DNA of 64,000 nucleotides from an uncultured Chitinophaga sp. (GTDB lineage Bacteria > Bacteroidota > Bacteroidia > Chitinophagales > Chitinophagaceae). Of the stretch, positions 42,243 through 50,890 are shown piece by piece (position 1 is the stretch's first letter; every line of letters begins with the position of its first letter). The notes under the pieces were generated by a model. It was not told where the DNA came from, made no database searches, and saw nothing but the letters and a program-made list of their open reading frames with translations. A program made the position numbers and the translations under genes. The stretch covers positions 86,963 to 150,962 of the forward strand of contig NZ_CALEJS010000028.1 in NCBI RefSeq assembly GCF_937898475.1, in the 5' to 3' direction.

Positions 42243-42358
42243 AAAAAAGCTGTTAACTGTTGGCTGTTGCTATTAGCTTTTAATACCAGCACTTAGTCTT
42301 TAAAAAAAGCCTCTCCGCACCAATCACTTACAGCTAACAGCCAACAGCTAACAGCTCT
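42243..42358. repeat. Word-repeat hairpin, AGCTAACAGCC type
   Basis: The left arm AGCTGTTAACTGTTGGCTGT (42248 onward) pairs with the right arm ACAGCTAACAGCCAACAGCT (near 42330-42350), almost a full reverse complement built from 7-8-base words. It lies between two minus-strand genes. This is the clearest member of the family. Confidence 0.65.
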
Positions 42359-42359
42359 T

Positions 42360-43010
42360 TTAAAATTTCCCCGCCTTAATGCCAAATTTGAAACTGGGGC
42401 CGCTCAGATCACTATCCTTTACACCGGGAGTATCTGAGCCTGCTACAAAGCGATAGCTGCCTCCCGCATTGATCCGCAACCAACGGGTAAGGTTCACTTC
42501 TACGCCTGCAAAAGGTTCTGCTACAAAAAAGCCGCTGCCATCATAGTAGTCCTTCTCATCATGATCGTCATCCCACCAGCCATCGCGCCAGCTTCCTTCC
42601 CTTCTGGCAACACCGCCGCCGCCCACCAGGCCGCCTACGGTCCAGTGTACCAGCTTATCTGAATTGTGGGTGTACTCTGCCATCAAACCGGTATACCAGA
42701 ATTGCAGGTACTCTTTACGTTCACTGGGATTGGTAGGGTGAGGGGCGCTGATGTTGTTGGTAAGGGCATAACCGCCTATACCCAGCATCAGTTTGTGGTT
42801 CAGCAGCACACCGCCTTCCACACCGGTCAGCACACCCAGTTCACCTTTCATGGGCGTTAGTTTTCCAACAGCAGTACCATAACCGCCAACGGAGATCTTT
42901 TTCTTACTTTCATTTTTCTTTGGGCTGAAAAGTGTTTCCATTTCGGCATGCTGAGCCCAGGCCTGCTGTGCTGTAATCAGCACCAGCAGCGCTACAATAA
43001 TCCTTTTCAT
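42360..43010 (-). CDS. Outer-membrane beta-barrel protein, unassigned
   Basis: 216 residues with a signal peptide (IIVALLVLITAQQAWAQ). The rest alternates aromatic and small residues in strands (ISVGGYGTAVGKLTPMKGEL, YLQFWYTGLMAEYTHN, FFVAEPFAGVEVNLTRWLRI, INAGGSYRFVAG), as in small eight-stranded barrels. There is an acidic stretch WWDDDHDEKDYYDG around residue 147. Function is unknown. It sits downstream of the TonB-receptor/DUF4249 pair on the same strand, but strong hairpins intervene. Confidence 0.75.
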   Translation of the reverse strand: MKRIIVALLVLITAQQAWAQHAEMETLFSPKKNESKKKISVGGYGTAVGKLTPMKGELGVLTGVEGGVLLNHKLMLGIGGYALTNNISAPHPTNPSERKEYLQFWYTGLMAEYTHNSDKLVHWTVGGLVGGGGVARREGSWRDGWWDDDHDEKDYYDGSGFFVAEPFAGVEVNLTRWLRINAGGSYRFVAGSDTPGVKDSDLSGPSFKFGIKAGKF

Positions 43011-43026
43011 AAATATCAGATTTTAA

Positions 43027-43085
43027 AAGTTGAGGTCTCAACTTCTGTTGTGCATTGCAGGATGGGAATCCCGCAATGCTACAAC
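43027..43085 (-). terminator. Double hairpin after the DUF4249 gene
   Basis: On the minus strand, a first stem pairs 43073-43085 with 43047-43058 (GTTGTAGCATTGC type, one bulge). A second, AAGTTGAG/CTCAACTT (43027-43044), is followed by TTTTAAAA. Together they probably end the receptor/DUF4249 transcript. Confidence 0.6.
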
Positions 43086-43106
43086 TTCAGTTTTCTATAG
43101 TTGAGA

Positions 43107-43979
43107 TCAATGTATCGTTCTCTCGGCAAATGATACCGCAGAGGTACCAAACCAGCCTAATATTTTGGTCTTTCCGTTGGGTGTAGTATTCGTAAGATTG
43201 GGGCGTACGTTTTCCAGTACTCTTGCAAACAATCCGAAGTTTTCCCGCTGATCTATTACCTGCTGAATAAAATAATAACTGGGCTTGCTCAGTGATGCGA
43301 TCCTTACTATTACTTTCTCTCCCAGCTGGTAAGGCCTGTCGTCATCGGTAATACCTTCCTGGATCGGGTCTATAAAGTTCCATCCATCTGCCACATCTTC
43401 GTTAAACGCGCCGTTGATCGCATATTGATCGGTATTCCTGGTACTGCGGTCATTGCGGTAAGAGCGGATCCAATAGTAGTCATTACCACCGGCAAAGTCT
43501 GTTGCATGCAGGTCTGCATAGTAACCTCCCTCGCCGCTTAACGCATCTTCTTCCGACTTGTATTTGTAAGAGATGGAGTCGATCTGCGGTACTCTTTTGA
43601 TGCTGTCTGTAGCTACAAATGTTTCACCGTTATAAGTCAGCGTCAGCCTGTAAACGTGCCCCAGCACACCAATGCTCTTATCGCCTCCCGGGTCATTCCG
43701 GTAAGCGCCGTTGCTGAAAGTAAAAGGATAGGTAATGCCGGCAGTAAGATCTTCTACTGTAATGGTGGCATCTGCTATCACGGTGGCCGGTGTATTGTTG
43801 GTATAAGAAACCACTGAGTTGGTGAACCTGATGGTTTGCGGGCCATTCTCTGTTGTCAGCCAGGCATCCAGCACGGGATATGATTTGCCGTTAGGAACTT
43901 CGAGATCTATTGTATCCTCGCAGGCGCTGAAGGCAGCTGCTGCCAGGCCGAGTAATATGATGGAGCGTATCTTTTTCAT
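43107..43979 (-). CDS. DUF4249 lipoprotein paired with a TonB receptor
   Basis: 290 residues. The signal ends in a lipobox (LGLAAAAFSACEDTIDLEVP). The DUF4249 body follows (YPVLDAWLTTENGPQTIRFT, then ADATITVEDLTAG, and later NDYYWIRSYRNDRST). It starts 28 bases after the TonB-receptor gene, the usual arrangement, and the pair is assumed to take up an unknown ligand across the outer membrane. It is a distant paralogue of the lone DUF4249 gene at 11.1 kb. Confidence 0.9.
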   Translation of the reverse strand: MKKIRSIILLGLAAAAFSACEDTIDLEVPNGKSYPVLDAWLTTENGPQTIRFTNSVVSYTNNTPATVIADATITVEDLTAGITYPFTFSNGAYRNDPGGDKSIGVLGHVYRLTLTYNGETFVATDSIKRVPQIDSISYKYKSEEDALSGEGGYYADLHATDFAGGNDYYWIRSYRNDRSTRNTDQYAINGAFNEDVADGWNFIDPIQEGITDDDRPYQLGEKVIVRIASLSKPSYYFIQQVIDQRENFGLFARVLENVRPNLTNTTPNGKTKILGWFGTSAVSFAERTIH

Positions 43980-44007
43980 GTGTCTTCGTTTTCCTTTTCA
44001 GTTTAAA

Positions 44008-46383
44008 TTACCATTTGAAATTGTACGTAATACCAGGCATGATAGAGCCGATGATAGAGAGGCGTTTAGCTTCCCGTTTTGAAGCGTCATCCTGATTCTC
44101 CTGGAAGTAGATCGTGTAGGCGTTCTTACGGGCATATACGTTGTACAGTGAGAACACCCATTCACCCTGCCAGCGCTTATGCGGTTTGCCTTTACGTGTG
44201 AAGGAAAGGTCCAGGCGGTGGAAAGCCGGCAAACGGAAGTTGTTGCGTTTATCGGTACTGTTGTAAGGAATATCCCAGTCCTGGTATTCCAGGCGGCTGT
44301 CTGCAAACGTGGCAGGCGTACCTGATGCATATACGAAATTGGCAGAAAAAGAATTACGTTTAGACAGTTCATGTGATACAACCACATTCAGGTTATGTGT
44401 ACGGTCATAACGGTTCAGGAACCATTCATTCTGGCTGATACCGTTTGTTTTACGTTCTGAACGTGATAAGGTATAGCTTACCCAGCCGGTGGTAACGCCT
44501 ACTTCTTTCTTGGCCATCAGCTCCATACCCCATGCACGTCCTTCTGAAGGCAGCAGGTCTGCCTCTATGTACTGGTTCAGCTGAAGATTAGCGTTGTCGA
44601 TATAATCCACCTGGTCATCCATTTTTTTGTAGAACAGTTCACCGGAAAGCTCAAATTTATTGGAAGGAGCGCTATAGAAATAACCTACGGTATACTGGTC
44701 TGCCACCTGCGGTTTTATATTGTTAGTGCTGGGCGTCCATATATCCAGCGGAGTGGGAGAGGCCGTATTAGACAACTGGTGCATGAATTGTGTAGTACGT
44801 GCATATGCTACTTTCACCGCATGATTGGAGTTGATGCTATACTTCGCGCTGATCCTGGGCTCAAAGTAGTAATAGCCTTTGATCAGCTTATTGGTCTCAT
44901 AATCCTGTGAACCGATCAGGCGTTTGCGTATTCCGGGCGTAGTATCGGCATAGAAGTAAGCAGTGCCTTTGCCCAGCAGCTGGTAAGCAGAGAAACGCAC
45001 ACCATACTGGATACCGAATTTATCGTTTGGTTTGAATTCATGATCAAGGTAAGCGGCAGACTCCAACGCGTGCTGATCTTTCAGCACTACCAGGCTCTGG
45101 TCACCTTCCTGGTTGCCTTCTCCCTTGCCGGGTTTGAAGGTATAATAGATGCCCTGTAAGCCAAAATGCAGGCTGTTCCTGGAGCTGATATAGTAAGTGA
45201 ATTGTGGTTTCACCCCGTAGTTGATGATGTTGGAGGTCCAGCTGGAGTTCTGGCTGGGCTCATTTGCTTCTTTATCAGAGCTGTTGCTGAACTTCAGGCT
45301 GTAATCATACTTGCTGTAAAAGGTGGTCAGGTTCAGGAACAGGCGGTTGGTGAACACATGGTTCCAGCGTACAGTACCGGTGGTGTTACCCCAGTTCATG
45401 TCTACATCGCCGCCAAAGCCAAACACATCGCGACCGGTATAGCCGCTTAAGAACAGCGTATTGTTCTTGTTCAGCTTGAAGTTAGCCTTTGCGGTTACAT
45501 CATAGAAATACAGTTTGGTATCTTTCATGTCCCCTTTCAGGAAGGGTTTCATTAGTACGTCTATATAGGATCTGCGGGCAGCTACTATAAAGGAAGACTC
45601 GTCTTTCTTAATCGGTCCTTCTACTGCAAGACGGCTGAAGATATTGCCTATACCGCCTGTTACGCCAAGATGCTGGTTGTTACCGTCTTTCATACGGATA
45701 TCCAGTACGGAAGAGGTACGACCGCCGTATTCCGCCGGGAAACCGCCTTTAATAAGATTCAGGCTTTTTACTGCATCCGGGTTGAATACAGAGAAGAAGC
45801 CCAGCAGGTGCGTAGAGTTGTACAGCGGCGCTTCGTCCAGCAGGATAAGGTTCTCATCAGTTGCACCGCCGCGTACGTTAAAGCCGTTGGCGCCTTCGCC
45901 CACAGTGGTTACGCCGGGAAGCGTCTGGATAGCACGCAGTACGTCTACTTCGCCCAGGAAGGTAGGCATCTTCTTCATTTGCGCAACATCCAGGCGGTTA
46001 ATGCTCGTATTCAGTGTGTTCACGGCCCTTTCATGTTTGCCGCTTACCACCACTTCACTCAGCTGGCTGCTGGATTTTTCCAGCTTAATGTCAAGATGCT
46101 GATTGGCATTGAGTGTTACTGTCTTTTTAAGTGCGGTATACCCGATGTAAGAAAACTGCAGTTCATGTTCTCCCGCGGGCAGGGTAAGCGAATAGAAGCC
46201 ATATTCATTGGTCACAGTGCCAATGCTGGTACCTGCTTTTGATACAGAGATGCCGATCAGGCTTTCGCCGTTTTGCTGATCTTTCACATAGCCACTAATA
46301 GTGAATCGTTGTTGTGCTTTCAATGCCTTTACCTGGAACAGGATAAATCCAAGTGACATCAGCAGAATCAGGTGTTTTCTCAT
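44008..46383 (-). CDS. TonB-dependent receptor
   Basis: 791 residues with a signal segment (HLILLMSLGFILFQVKALKA). Residues ~27-110 are the carboxypeptidase-regulatory-like domain (FTISGYVKDQQNGESLIGIS). The plug is at ~125-235 (MPTFLGEVDVLRAIQTLPGV, then GFNVRGGATDENLILLDEAP). The rest is a 22-strand-type barrel ending ...GITYNFKW with an aromatic last residue. It is FecA/CirA-like rather than SusC-like and is paired with DUF4249 instead of SusD. The ligand is unknown. Confidence 0.93.
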   Translation of the reverse strand: MRKHLILLMSLGFILFQVKALKAQQRFTISGYVKDQQNGESLIGISVSKAGTSIGTVTNEYGFYSLTLPAGEHELQFSYIGYTALKKTVTLNANQHLDIKLEKSSSQLSEVVVSGKHERAVNTLNTSINRLDVAQMKKMPTFLGEVDVLRAIQTLPGVTTVGEGANGFNVRGGATDENLILLDEAPLYNSTHLLGFFSVFNPDAVKSLNLIKGGFPAEYGGRTSSVLDIRMKDGNNQHLGVTGGIGNIFSRLAVEGPIKKDESSFIVAARRSYIDVLMKPFLKGDMKDTKLYFYDVTAKANFKLNKNNTLFLSGYTGRDVFGFGGDVDMNWGNTTGTVRWNHVFTNRLFLNLTTFYSKYDYSLKFSNSSDKEANEPSQNSSWTSNIINYGVKPQFTYYISSRNSLHFGLQGIYYTFKPGKGEGNQEGDQSLVVLKDQHALESAAYLDHEFKPNDKFGIQYGVRFSAYQLLGKGTAYFYADTTPGIRKRLIGSQDYETNKLIKGYYYFEPRISAKYSINSNHAVKVAYARTTQFMHQLSNTASPTPLDIWTPSTNNIKPQVADQYTVGYFYSAPSNKFELSGELFYKKMDDQVDYIDNANLQLNQYIEADLLPSEGRAWGMELMAKKEVGVTTGWVSYTLSRSERKTNGISQNEWFLNRYDRTHNLNVVVSHELSKRNSFSANFVYASGTPATFADSRLEYQDWDIPYNSTDKRNNFRLPAFHRLDLSFTRKGKPHKRWQGEWVFSLYNVYARKNAYTIYFQENQDDASKREAKRLSIIGSIMPGITYNFKW

Positions 46384-46598
46384 ATAAGATTTATGTATAT
46401 GTGCTTTGTAAGACGGTTTAACCGGCAGTTTATTTTGGCAAAACCGTTTTATTTATCGTTTCCGAATATATGACGGGGGATGATGGAGCCACCCCTAAAG
46501 CGTGCAGGAATTTTTTGATCACATGACAAATGTTGGCAGTAGTGGGGAGGTGTACAGTGTGTTGTAGGCGCTTGTATTAATTTCGTTGCAACAGGAAT

Positions 46599-46808
46599 TT
46601 AATCCAGCAGGTCACAATAAAATCCCATTTTCTGTACAAAGGCAATAATGGATTCTTCTCCCTGCTGCAGGCCTACTACCCGCAACACCCGGTCACAATC
46701 CTCAATATCCACGCTGCAGGCCATTACGCTGAAATTAGACTGGATCTCGCCGATCACCTTGTTCTTATCCTGTAAGGTATTAATATTGGTACGGAATATT
46801 CCGATCAT
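46599..46808 (-). CDS. Small HMA-fold-like protein without CxxC
   Basis: 69 residues from MIGIFRTNINTLQDKNKVIG. The pattern (IFRTNIN, helix, then FSVMACSVDIEDCDRVLRVV) follows the beta-alpha-beta of heavy-metal-associated domains, but the loop that normally holds CxxC reads NTLQDKN. It is probably a structural or regulatory relative. Longer frames start in T-rich promoter-like sequence. It is divergent from the AraC-type gene, 108 bases apart, so the two may share control. Confidence 0.65.
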   Translation of the reverse strand: MIGIFRTNINTLQDKNKVIGEIQSNFSVMACSVDIEDCDRVLRVVGLQQGEESIIAFVQKMGFYCDLLD

Positions 46809-46835
46809 GATTAATTTTTTTAAAGTATTTCGGGA

Positions 46836-46843
46836 TATTTTTG
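46836..46843 (+). promoter_or_regulatory. Promoter -7 box of the AraC-type gene
   Basis: TATTTTTG (TAnnTTTG), 73 bases before the ATG at 46917. Confidence 0.35.
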
Positions 46844-46916
46844 TACAAATGTGGCCCGTTTCAAAAAAAAACTGTTGCATTAAAAGGATTAAAAATTACA
46901 CTAAACGGATTTTCTT

Positions 46917-47930
46917 ATGGCCCTGGTCATTACCAATGATTCCCAGCGTGTATTGTTCCGGGAGGACAAAATGCGGACGGCAGAAGAGTTAAGCAGTGCT
47001 ACCATCATTGAAGAGAAGGTAGATCTTGCATTCGACTTTGGCGTGGGCAATTACCGGGAACTATGCTTTGAAGGCCTGCACATTGCCTACGGCAAGGCCA
47101 ACGTCTTTGAGAACCTGCATATGTTTATGGAAACGCCGGATACGCCCACCATGGTGTCCCAGGTATTTGTGCTGCATGGCGATATCACTGCCTACCTTCC
47201 TGGTACAAATGCCTGCCAGTATACTTCGCTGGAACATAACCTGGTGTACAATCCCAATCTCCTCGAAAAAACGGAGGTAAGGAAACAGGATGGGATGGAG
47301 ATAATCAGCCTCAGTTTTACAAAAGAGCGTTTTCTTGCGCTGGCAGAGAACAACGGGGATGTACTGAGCCGCTTTGGTGAGCAGGTAGCAGGCAATCGCA
47401 TTGTATTCCTGAATAAAGAGCATAACCAGCCCATTACTACGGATATGATCAGGATACTGACAGAGATCCGCAACTGCCAGTTCCAGGGAGGCATTAAAAA
47501 GCTGTTCCTGCAATCTAAAATATTTGAGCTGCTGGCTTTACAATGTGAACAATATGAACGCGCCGGGTGGAATAATACAGACGCTGTAAATATATCCGCA
47601 GCTGATCGTGATAAGATCTATCATGCACGTGATCTGTTGCTCAGCGCTGTGCAGCAGCCGCCTTCCCTGCATGACCTTTCACGCCTGGCAGGCCTTAACG
47701 AATTCAAGCTGAAAACCGGCTTTAAGAAAATATTTGACAACACCGTATTTGGATACCTGAATGATTACCGCCTGGAACAGGCCCGGCAAAAGTTAATGCA
47801 GCATGATTACCCGCTGACTGCAATAGCGGATGAGCTGGGGTATTCTTCTTTGCAGCATTTCTGCAATGCTTTCAGGAAAAAGTATGGGGTAAGCCCGGGC
47901 AAGGCGAGATGGAATAAACGCTTATCCTAG
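46917..47930 (+). CDS. AraC-family transcriptional regulator
   Basis: 337 residues. The C-terminal ~100 residues hold the two helix-turn-helix units: LHDLSRLAGLNEFKLKTGFK and YPLTAIADELGYSSLQHFCN, followed by the family end FRKKYGVSPGKARW. The N-terminal ~220 residues are a ligand or sensing domain I do not recognise (VFVLHGDITAYLPGTNACQY). The target is unknown; the divergent small gene is a candidate. Its last 9 bases overlap the end of the convergent Rrf2 gene. Confidence 0.92.
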   Translation: MALVITNDSQRVLFREDKMRTAEELSSATIIEEKVDLAFDFGVGNYRELCFEGLHIAYGKANVFENLHMFMETPDTPTMVSQVFVLHGDITAYLPGTNACQYTSLEHNLVYNPNLLEKTEVRKQDGMEIISLSFTKERFLALAENNGDVLSRFGEQVAGNRIVFLNKEHNQPITTDMIRILTEIRNCQFQGGIKKLFLQSKIFELLALQCEQYERAGWNNTDAVNISAADRDKIYHARDLLLSAVQQPPSLHDLSRLAGLNEFKLKTGFKKIFDNTVFGYLNDYRLEQARQKLMQHDYPLTAIADELGYSSLQHFCNAFRKKYGVSPGKARWNKRLS

Positions 47931-48341
47931 TGTAATTACCAGCTTACTGAACGCCGCCAGCGTTACTTTCTTCAGTTTGTTGTAGATCGTCTCATCTATC
48001 TCCGTAAACAGGCCATCCAGCGCACTATTGATACCCCTTCCCACCGGGCAGTCCGGGTTGGGCAGGTTAGGAGAGAACCCGAATACATGATCTTCTTTCA
48101 CCGCCTGGAAAACCTCCGCCATCCTTATCTGTGATGCCGGTTTCTTCAGCCTGCTGCCGCCGCTTTTTCCTTCCTTGCTTTCCACCAGCCCTGCCGCCCG
48201 TAAGGCGCCCAGCTCTTTGCGTACCAGCGCAGGATTGGCATTCATCGATCCCGCAATGTAGTCTGAAGAGGTCCACTCTTCTTCACTCGTGCTTAGCAAC
48301 GTTAAGATGTGCACGGCTATAGCAAACTTACTCTTTACCAT
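47922..48341 (-). CDS. Rrf2-family transcriptional regulator
   Basis: 139 residues from MVKSKFAIAVHILTLLSTSE. The winged helix is clear (IAGSMNANPALVRKELGALR, then AAGLVESKEGKSGGSRLKKP). The iron-sulfur ligands of IscR/NsrR (three cysteines) are missing; only one Cys is left, in NPDCPVGRGINSAL. It therefore resembles the cluster-free YwnA/CymR-like group. A start 54 bases upstream adds an unconserved N-terminus and is not used. Confidence 0.9.
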   Translation of the reverse strand: MVKSKFAIAVHILTLLSTSEEEWTSSDYIAGSMNANPALVRKELGALRAAGLVESKEGKSGGSRLKKPASQIRMAEVFQAVKEDHVFGFSPNLPNPDCPVGRGINSALDGLFTEIDETIYNKLKKVTLAAFSKLVITLG

Positions 48342-48400
48342 TCTGTAATAAATTGCCTGACAGTCAAAGGTACCCTGAAATGCTGAATTGCCCAAAAGCA

Positions 48401-48427
48401 GCGGTCCCGGCTTATATCCGGGACCGC
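48401..48427 (-). terminator. Terminator hairpin after hppA
   Basis: Perfect 10-bp stem GCGGTCCCGG (48401-48410) with CCGGGACCGC (48418-48427). The T-run behind it on the minus strand is short. Confidence 0.6.
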
Positions 48428-48460
48428 ACTATAAAGAAAGAAATTTTTTAAAACCGGGTA

Positions 48461-50698
48461 TCAGTAGCGGAGTGTCTTTTTTTCCACTTTCGCTATCTGA
48501 TTTACCTGCACTGATTTGGGCGCCTGCTTTTTAGCGGTAGTGGCCGCAGAACTGTGTATTTCAGCCAGGGTAGGTGCAATAACCAGCGACACAATAGACA
48601 TCAGCTTGATCAAAATGTTCATAGAGGGACCGGAAGTATCCTTGAAAGGATCGCCTACGGTATCACCTGTTACAGATGCCTTATGCGGCTCTGATTTCTT
48701 ATAAAAAGTTTCGCCGTTGATCTCAACACCTTTTTCAAAAGATTTCTTTGCATTATCCCATGCACCGCCTGCATTGTTCTGGAACATACCCATCAGTACA
48801 CCGCTTACGGTAGCGCCTGCCAGGAAACCGCCCAGCACTTCAGGACCGAAAATGAACCCGATCAGCAGGGGAGATATCAAAGCGATGGCCCCGGGCAGCA
48901 TCATTTTTTTGATAGATGCTTCGGTAGAGATGGCTACGCATTTATCATATTCCGGCTTACCGGTGCCTTCCATGATACCAGGGATGGACCTGAACTGGCG
49001 GCGTACTTCCTCTACCATGCTCATGGCTGCCTGACCTACCGCACGTATAGCCAGGGAAGAGAACACAAATGGGATCATGGCGCCCACAAAGAGGCCGGAC
49101 AATACTTTTGCTTTGTAAATATCAATACCCTCAATCCTGGCTACCCCTACAAAGGCCGCAAAAAGGGCCAGGGCGGTCAACGCTGCAGAGGCAATGGCGA
49201 AGCCCTTACCTGTGGCTGCGGTAGTATTACCTACGGCATCGAGTATATCAGTTTTTTCGCGTACATCCTTGGGCAGTTCGCTCATTTCGGCAATACCCCC
49301 GGCATTGTCTGCAATAGGGCCGAAGGCGTCAATAGCCAGCTGCATGGCAGTAGTGGCCATCATACCCGCAGCTGCTATAGCTACGCCGTACAAACCCGCG
49401 CAAACATAAGAGCCGTAAATACCACCGGCCAGCACCAGGATGGGTAGGAAAGTGGATTCCATACCTACTGCAAGACCGCCGATCACGTTGGTAGCATGAC
49501 CAGTAGAAGATTGCTTGATGATGGATAATACCGGCCTTTTGCCCATAGCGGTATAATATTCAGTGATGATGCTCATCAGCGTACCTACCGCCAGGCCTAC
49601 CAGGATAGCGCCAACAACGCCGCCCCGGGTGATGGCAATGGCGCCTTCCCTGGGTGTGGAAGAACCGGCAACAAAGTCGCGCTGCAGGTAGATGGGTGCA
49701 TCCGGTAAGAGCCAGTAAACCAGGAGGGCAGCTGCAATAGCGGTGAGGATGATAGAGCCCCAGTTACCCATATTCAGTGCTTTCTGTACAGCGTCTGTTT
49801 TAAGGCCCGCACTTTCACTGATGCGAACGAAGAAGGTACCTACAATAGAGAAAATGATACCGATTCCGGCAATCAGCATGGGCAGCAGGATGGGAGAGAG
49901 GCCGCCGAAATTGTCGTTAGCAACAATTTCGCTGCCCAGCACCATGGTAGCCAGCACGGTAGCTACATAAGAACCGAAAAGGTCGGCGCCCATACCGGCT
50001 ACGTCTCCTACGTTATCGCCTACGTTATCGGCAATGGTAGCAGGGTTACGCGGGTCATCCTCGGGGATGCCGGCTTCCACCTTACCTACCAGGTCAGCGC
50101 CTACGTCGGCTGCTTTGGTATAGATACCACCGCCTACACGGGCAAACAGCGCAATGCTCTCTGCACCCAGTGAGAAGCCGGTCAGTACTTCAATAGTCTT
50201 AATCATTTCCTGGGTATTGGCGGCAGCGCCAAACCAGGTTTTCAGTATAATGAACAGGCTGCCAAGTCCCAGCACCGCCAGACCCGCAACACCCATACCC
50301 ATTACGGAACCGCCCGTAAAGGATACCTGTAAAGCTTTTGCAAGACTGGTACGCGCTGCCTGCGCCGTACGTACGTTGGCTTTAGTGGCTATTCGCATAC
50401 CTATAAAACCCGCAGTAGCGGAAAACACCGCACCTATAATGAAAGCAAGTGCAATGGTCCAGTCAGAGTTGTCATGGGAGGCGCCCATATAACCCAGCAA
50501 CAGTGCAGCAATGATCACAAAGTAGGTGAGGATTTTGTATTCAGCTTTCAGAAAGGCCATTGCTCCTTCGGCAATGTGTTTGGCTATTTCTGTCATTCTT
50601 TCGTTGCCGGCATCCTGGCGAACAACCCAGGCGCTTCTGAGGGCGGTGAACAGCAACGCAATTAATCCAAAACATGGAACGAGGTATACGATACTCAT
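48461..50698 (-). CDS. hppA: Membrane-bound ion-pumping pyrophosphatase
   Basis: 745 residues with about 16 membrane segments. It hydrolyses pyrophosphate while pumping H+ or Na+ out of the cytoplasm. The substrate site is KAADVGADLVGKVEAGIPED followed by DPRNPATIADNVGDNVGDVA. The segment AVGNTTAATGKGFAI has Ala where potassium-independent enzymes have Lys (GNTTKA), so this is the potassium-dependent class. The sequence alone does not settle Na+ against H+. The C-terminus extends in a basic tail (KKQAPKSVQVNQIAKVEKKT). Confidence 0.96.
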   Translation of the reverse strand: MSIVYLVPCFGLIALLFTALRSAWVVRQDAGNERMTEIAKHIAEGAMAFLKAEYKILTYFVIIAALLLGYMGASHDNSDWTIALAFIIGAVFSATAGFIGMRIATKANVRTAQAARTSLAKALQVSFTGGSVMGMGVAGLAVLGLGSLFIILKTWFGAAANTQEMIKTIEVLTGFSLGAESIALFARVGGGIYTKAADVGADLVGKVEAGIPEDDPRNPATIADNVGDNVGDVAGMGADLFGSYVATVLATMVLGSEIVANDNFGGLSPILLPMLIAGIGIIFSIVGTFFVRISESAGLKTDAVQKALNMGNWGSIILTAIAAALLVYWLLPDAPIYLQRDFVAGSSTPREGAIAITRGGVVGAILVGLAVGTLMSIITEYYTAMGKRPVLSIIKQSSTGHATNVIGGLAVGMESTFLPILVLAGGIYGSYVCAGLYGVAIAAAGMMATTAMQLAIDAFGPIADNAGGIAEMSELPKDVREKTDILDAVGNTTAATGKGFAIASAALTALALFAAFVGVARIEGIDIYKAKVLSGLFVGAMIPFVFSSLAIRAVGQAAMSMVEEVRRQFRSIPGIMEGTGKPEYDKCVAISTEASIKKMMLPGAIALISPLLIGFIFGPEVLGGFLAGATVSGVLMGMFQNNAGGAWDNAKKSFEKGVEINGETFYKKSEPHKASVTGDTVGDPFKDTSGPSMNILIKLMSIVSLVIAPTLAEIHSSAATTAKKQAPKSVQVNQIAKVEKKTLRY

Positions 50699-50727
50699 AT
50701 AAGCGATTTTAAAATATACAAGGTTGA

Positions 50728-50735
50728 CAAAAATA
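50728..50735 (-). promoter_or_regulatory. Promoter -7 box of hppA
   Basis: On the minus strand TATTTTTG (TAnnTTTG), 29 bases before the ATG. Confidence 0.4.
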
Positions 50736-50890
50736 GTGTTTCCAATCTTATTTTGCTAATGTCCGTTTGCCACCCCTGAACGGGGGTAAAAAACGGTTAA
50801 TTCCGCTACAGTACTGGATTTCCTATCCCGGAACCGGGTTTTCCTCCGTTTCGGACGATGGGATCGGGTCTCTGGCCTTTGGAATTTCCT

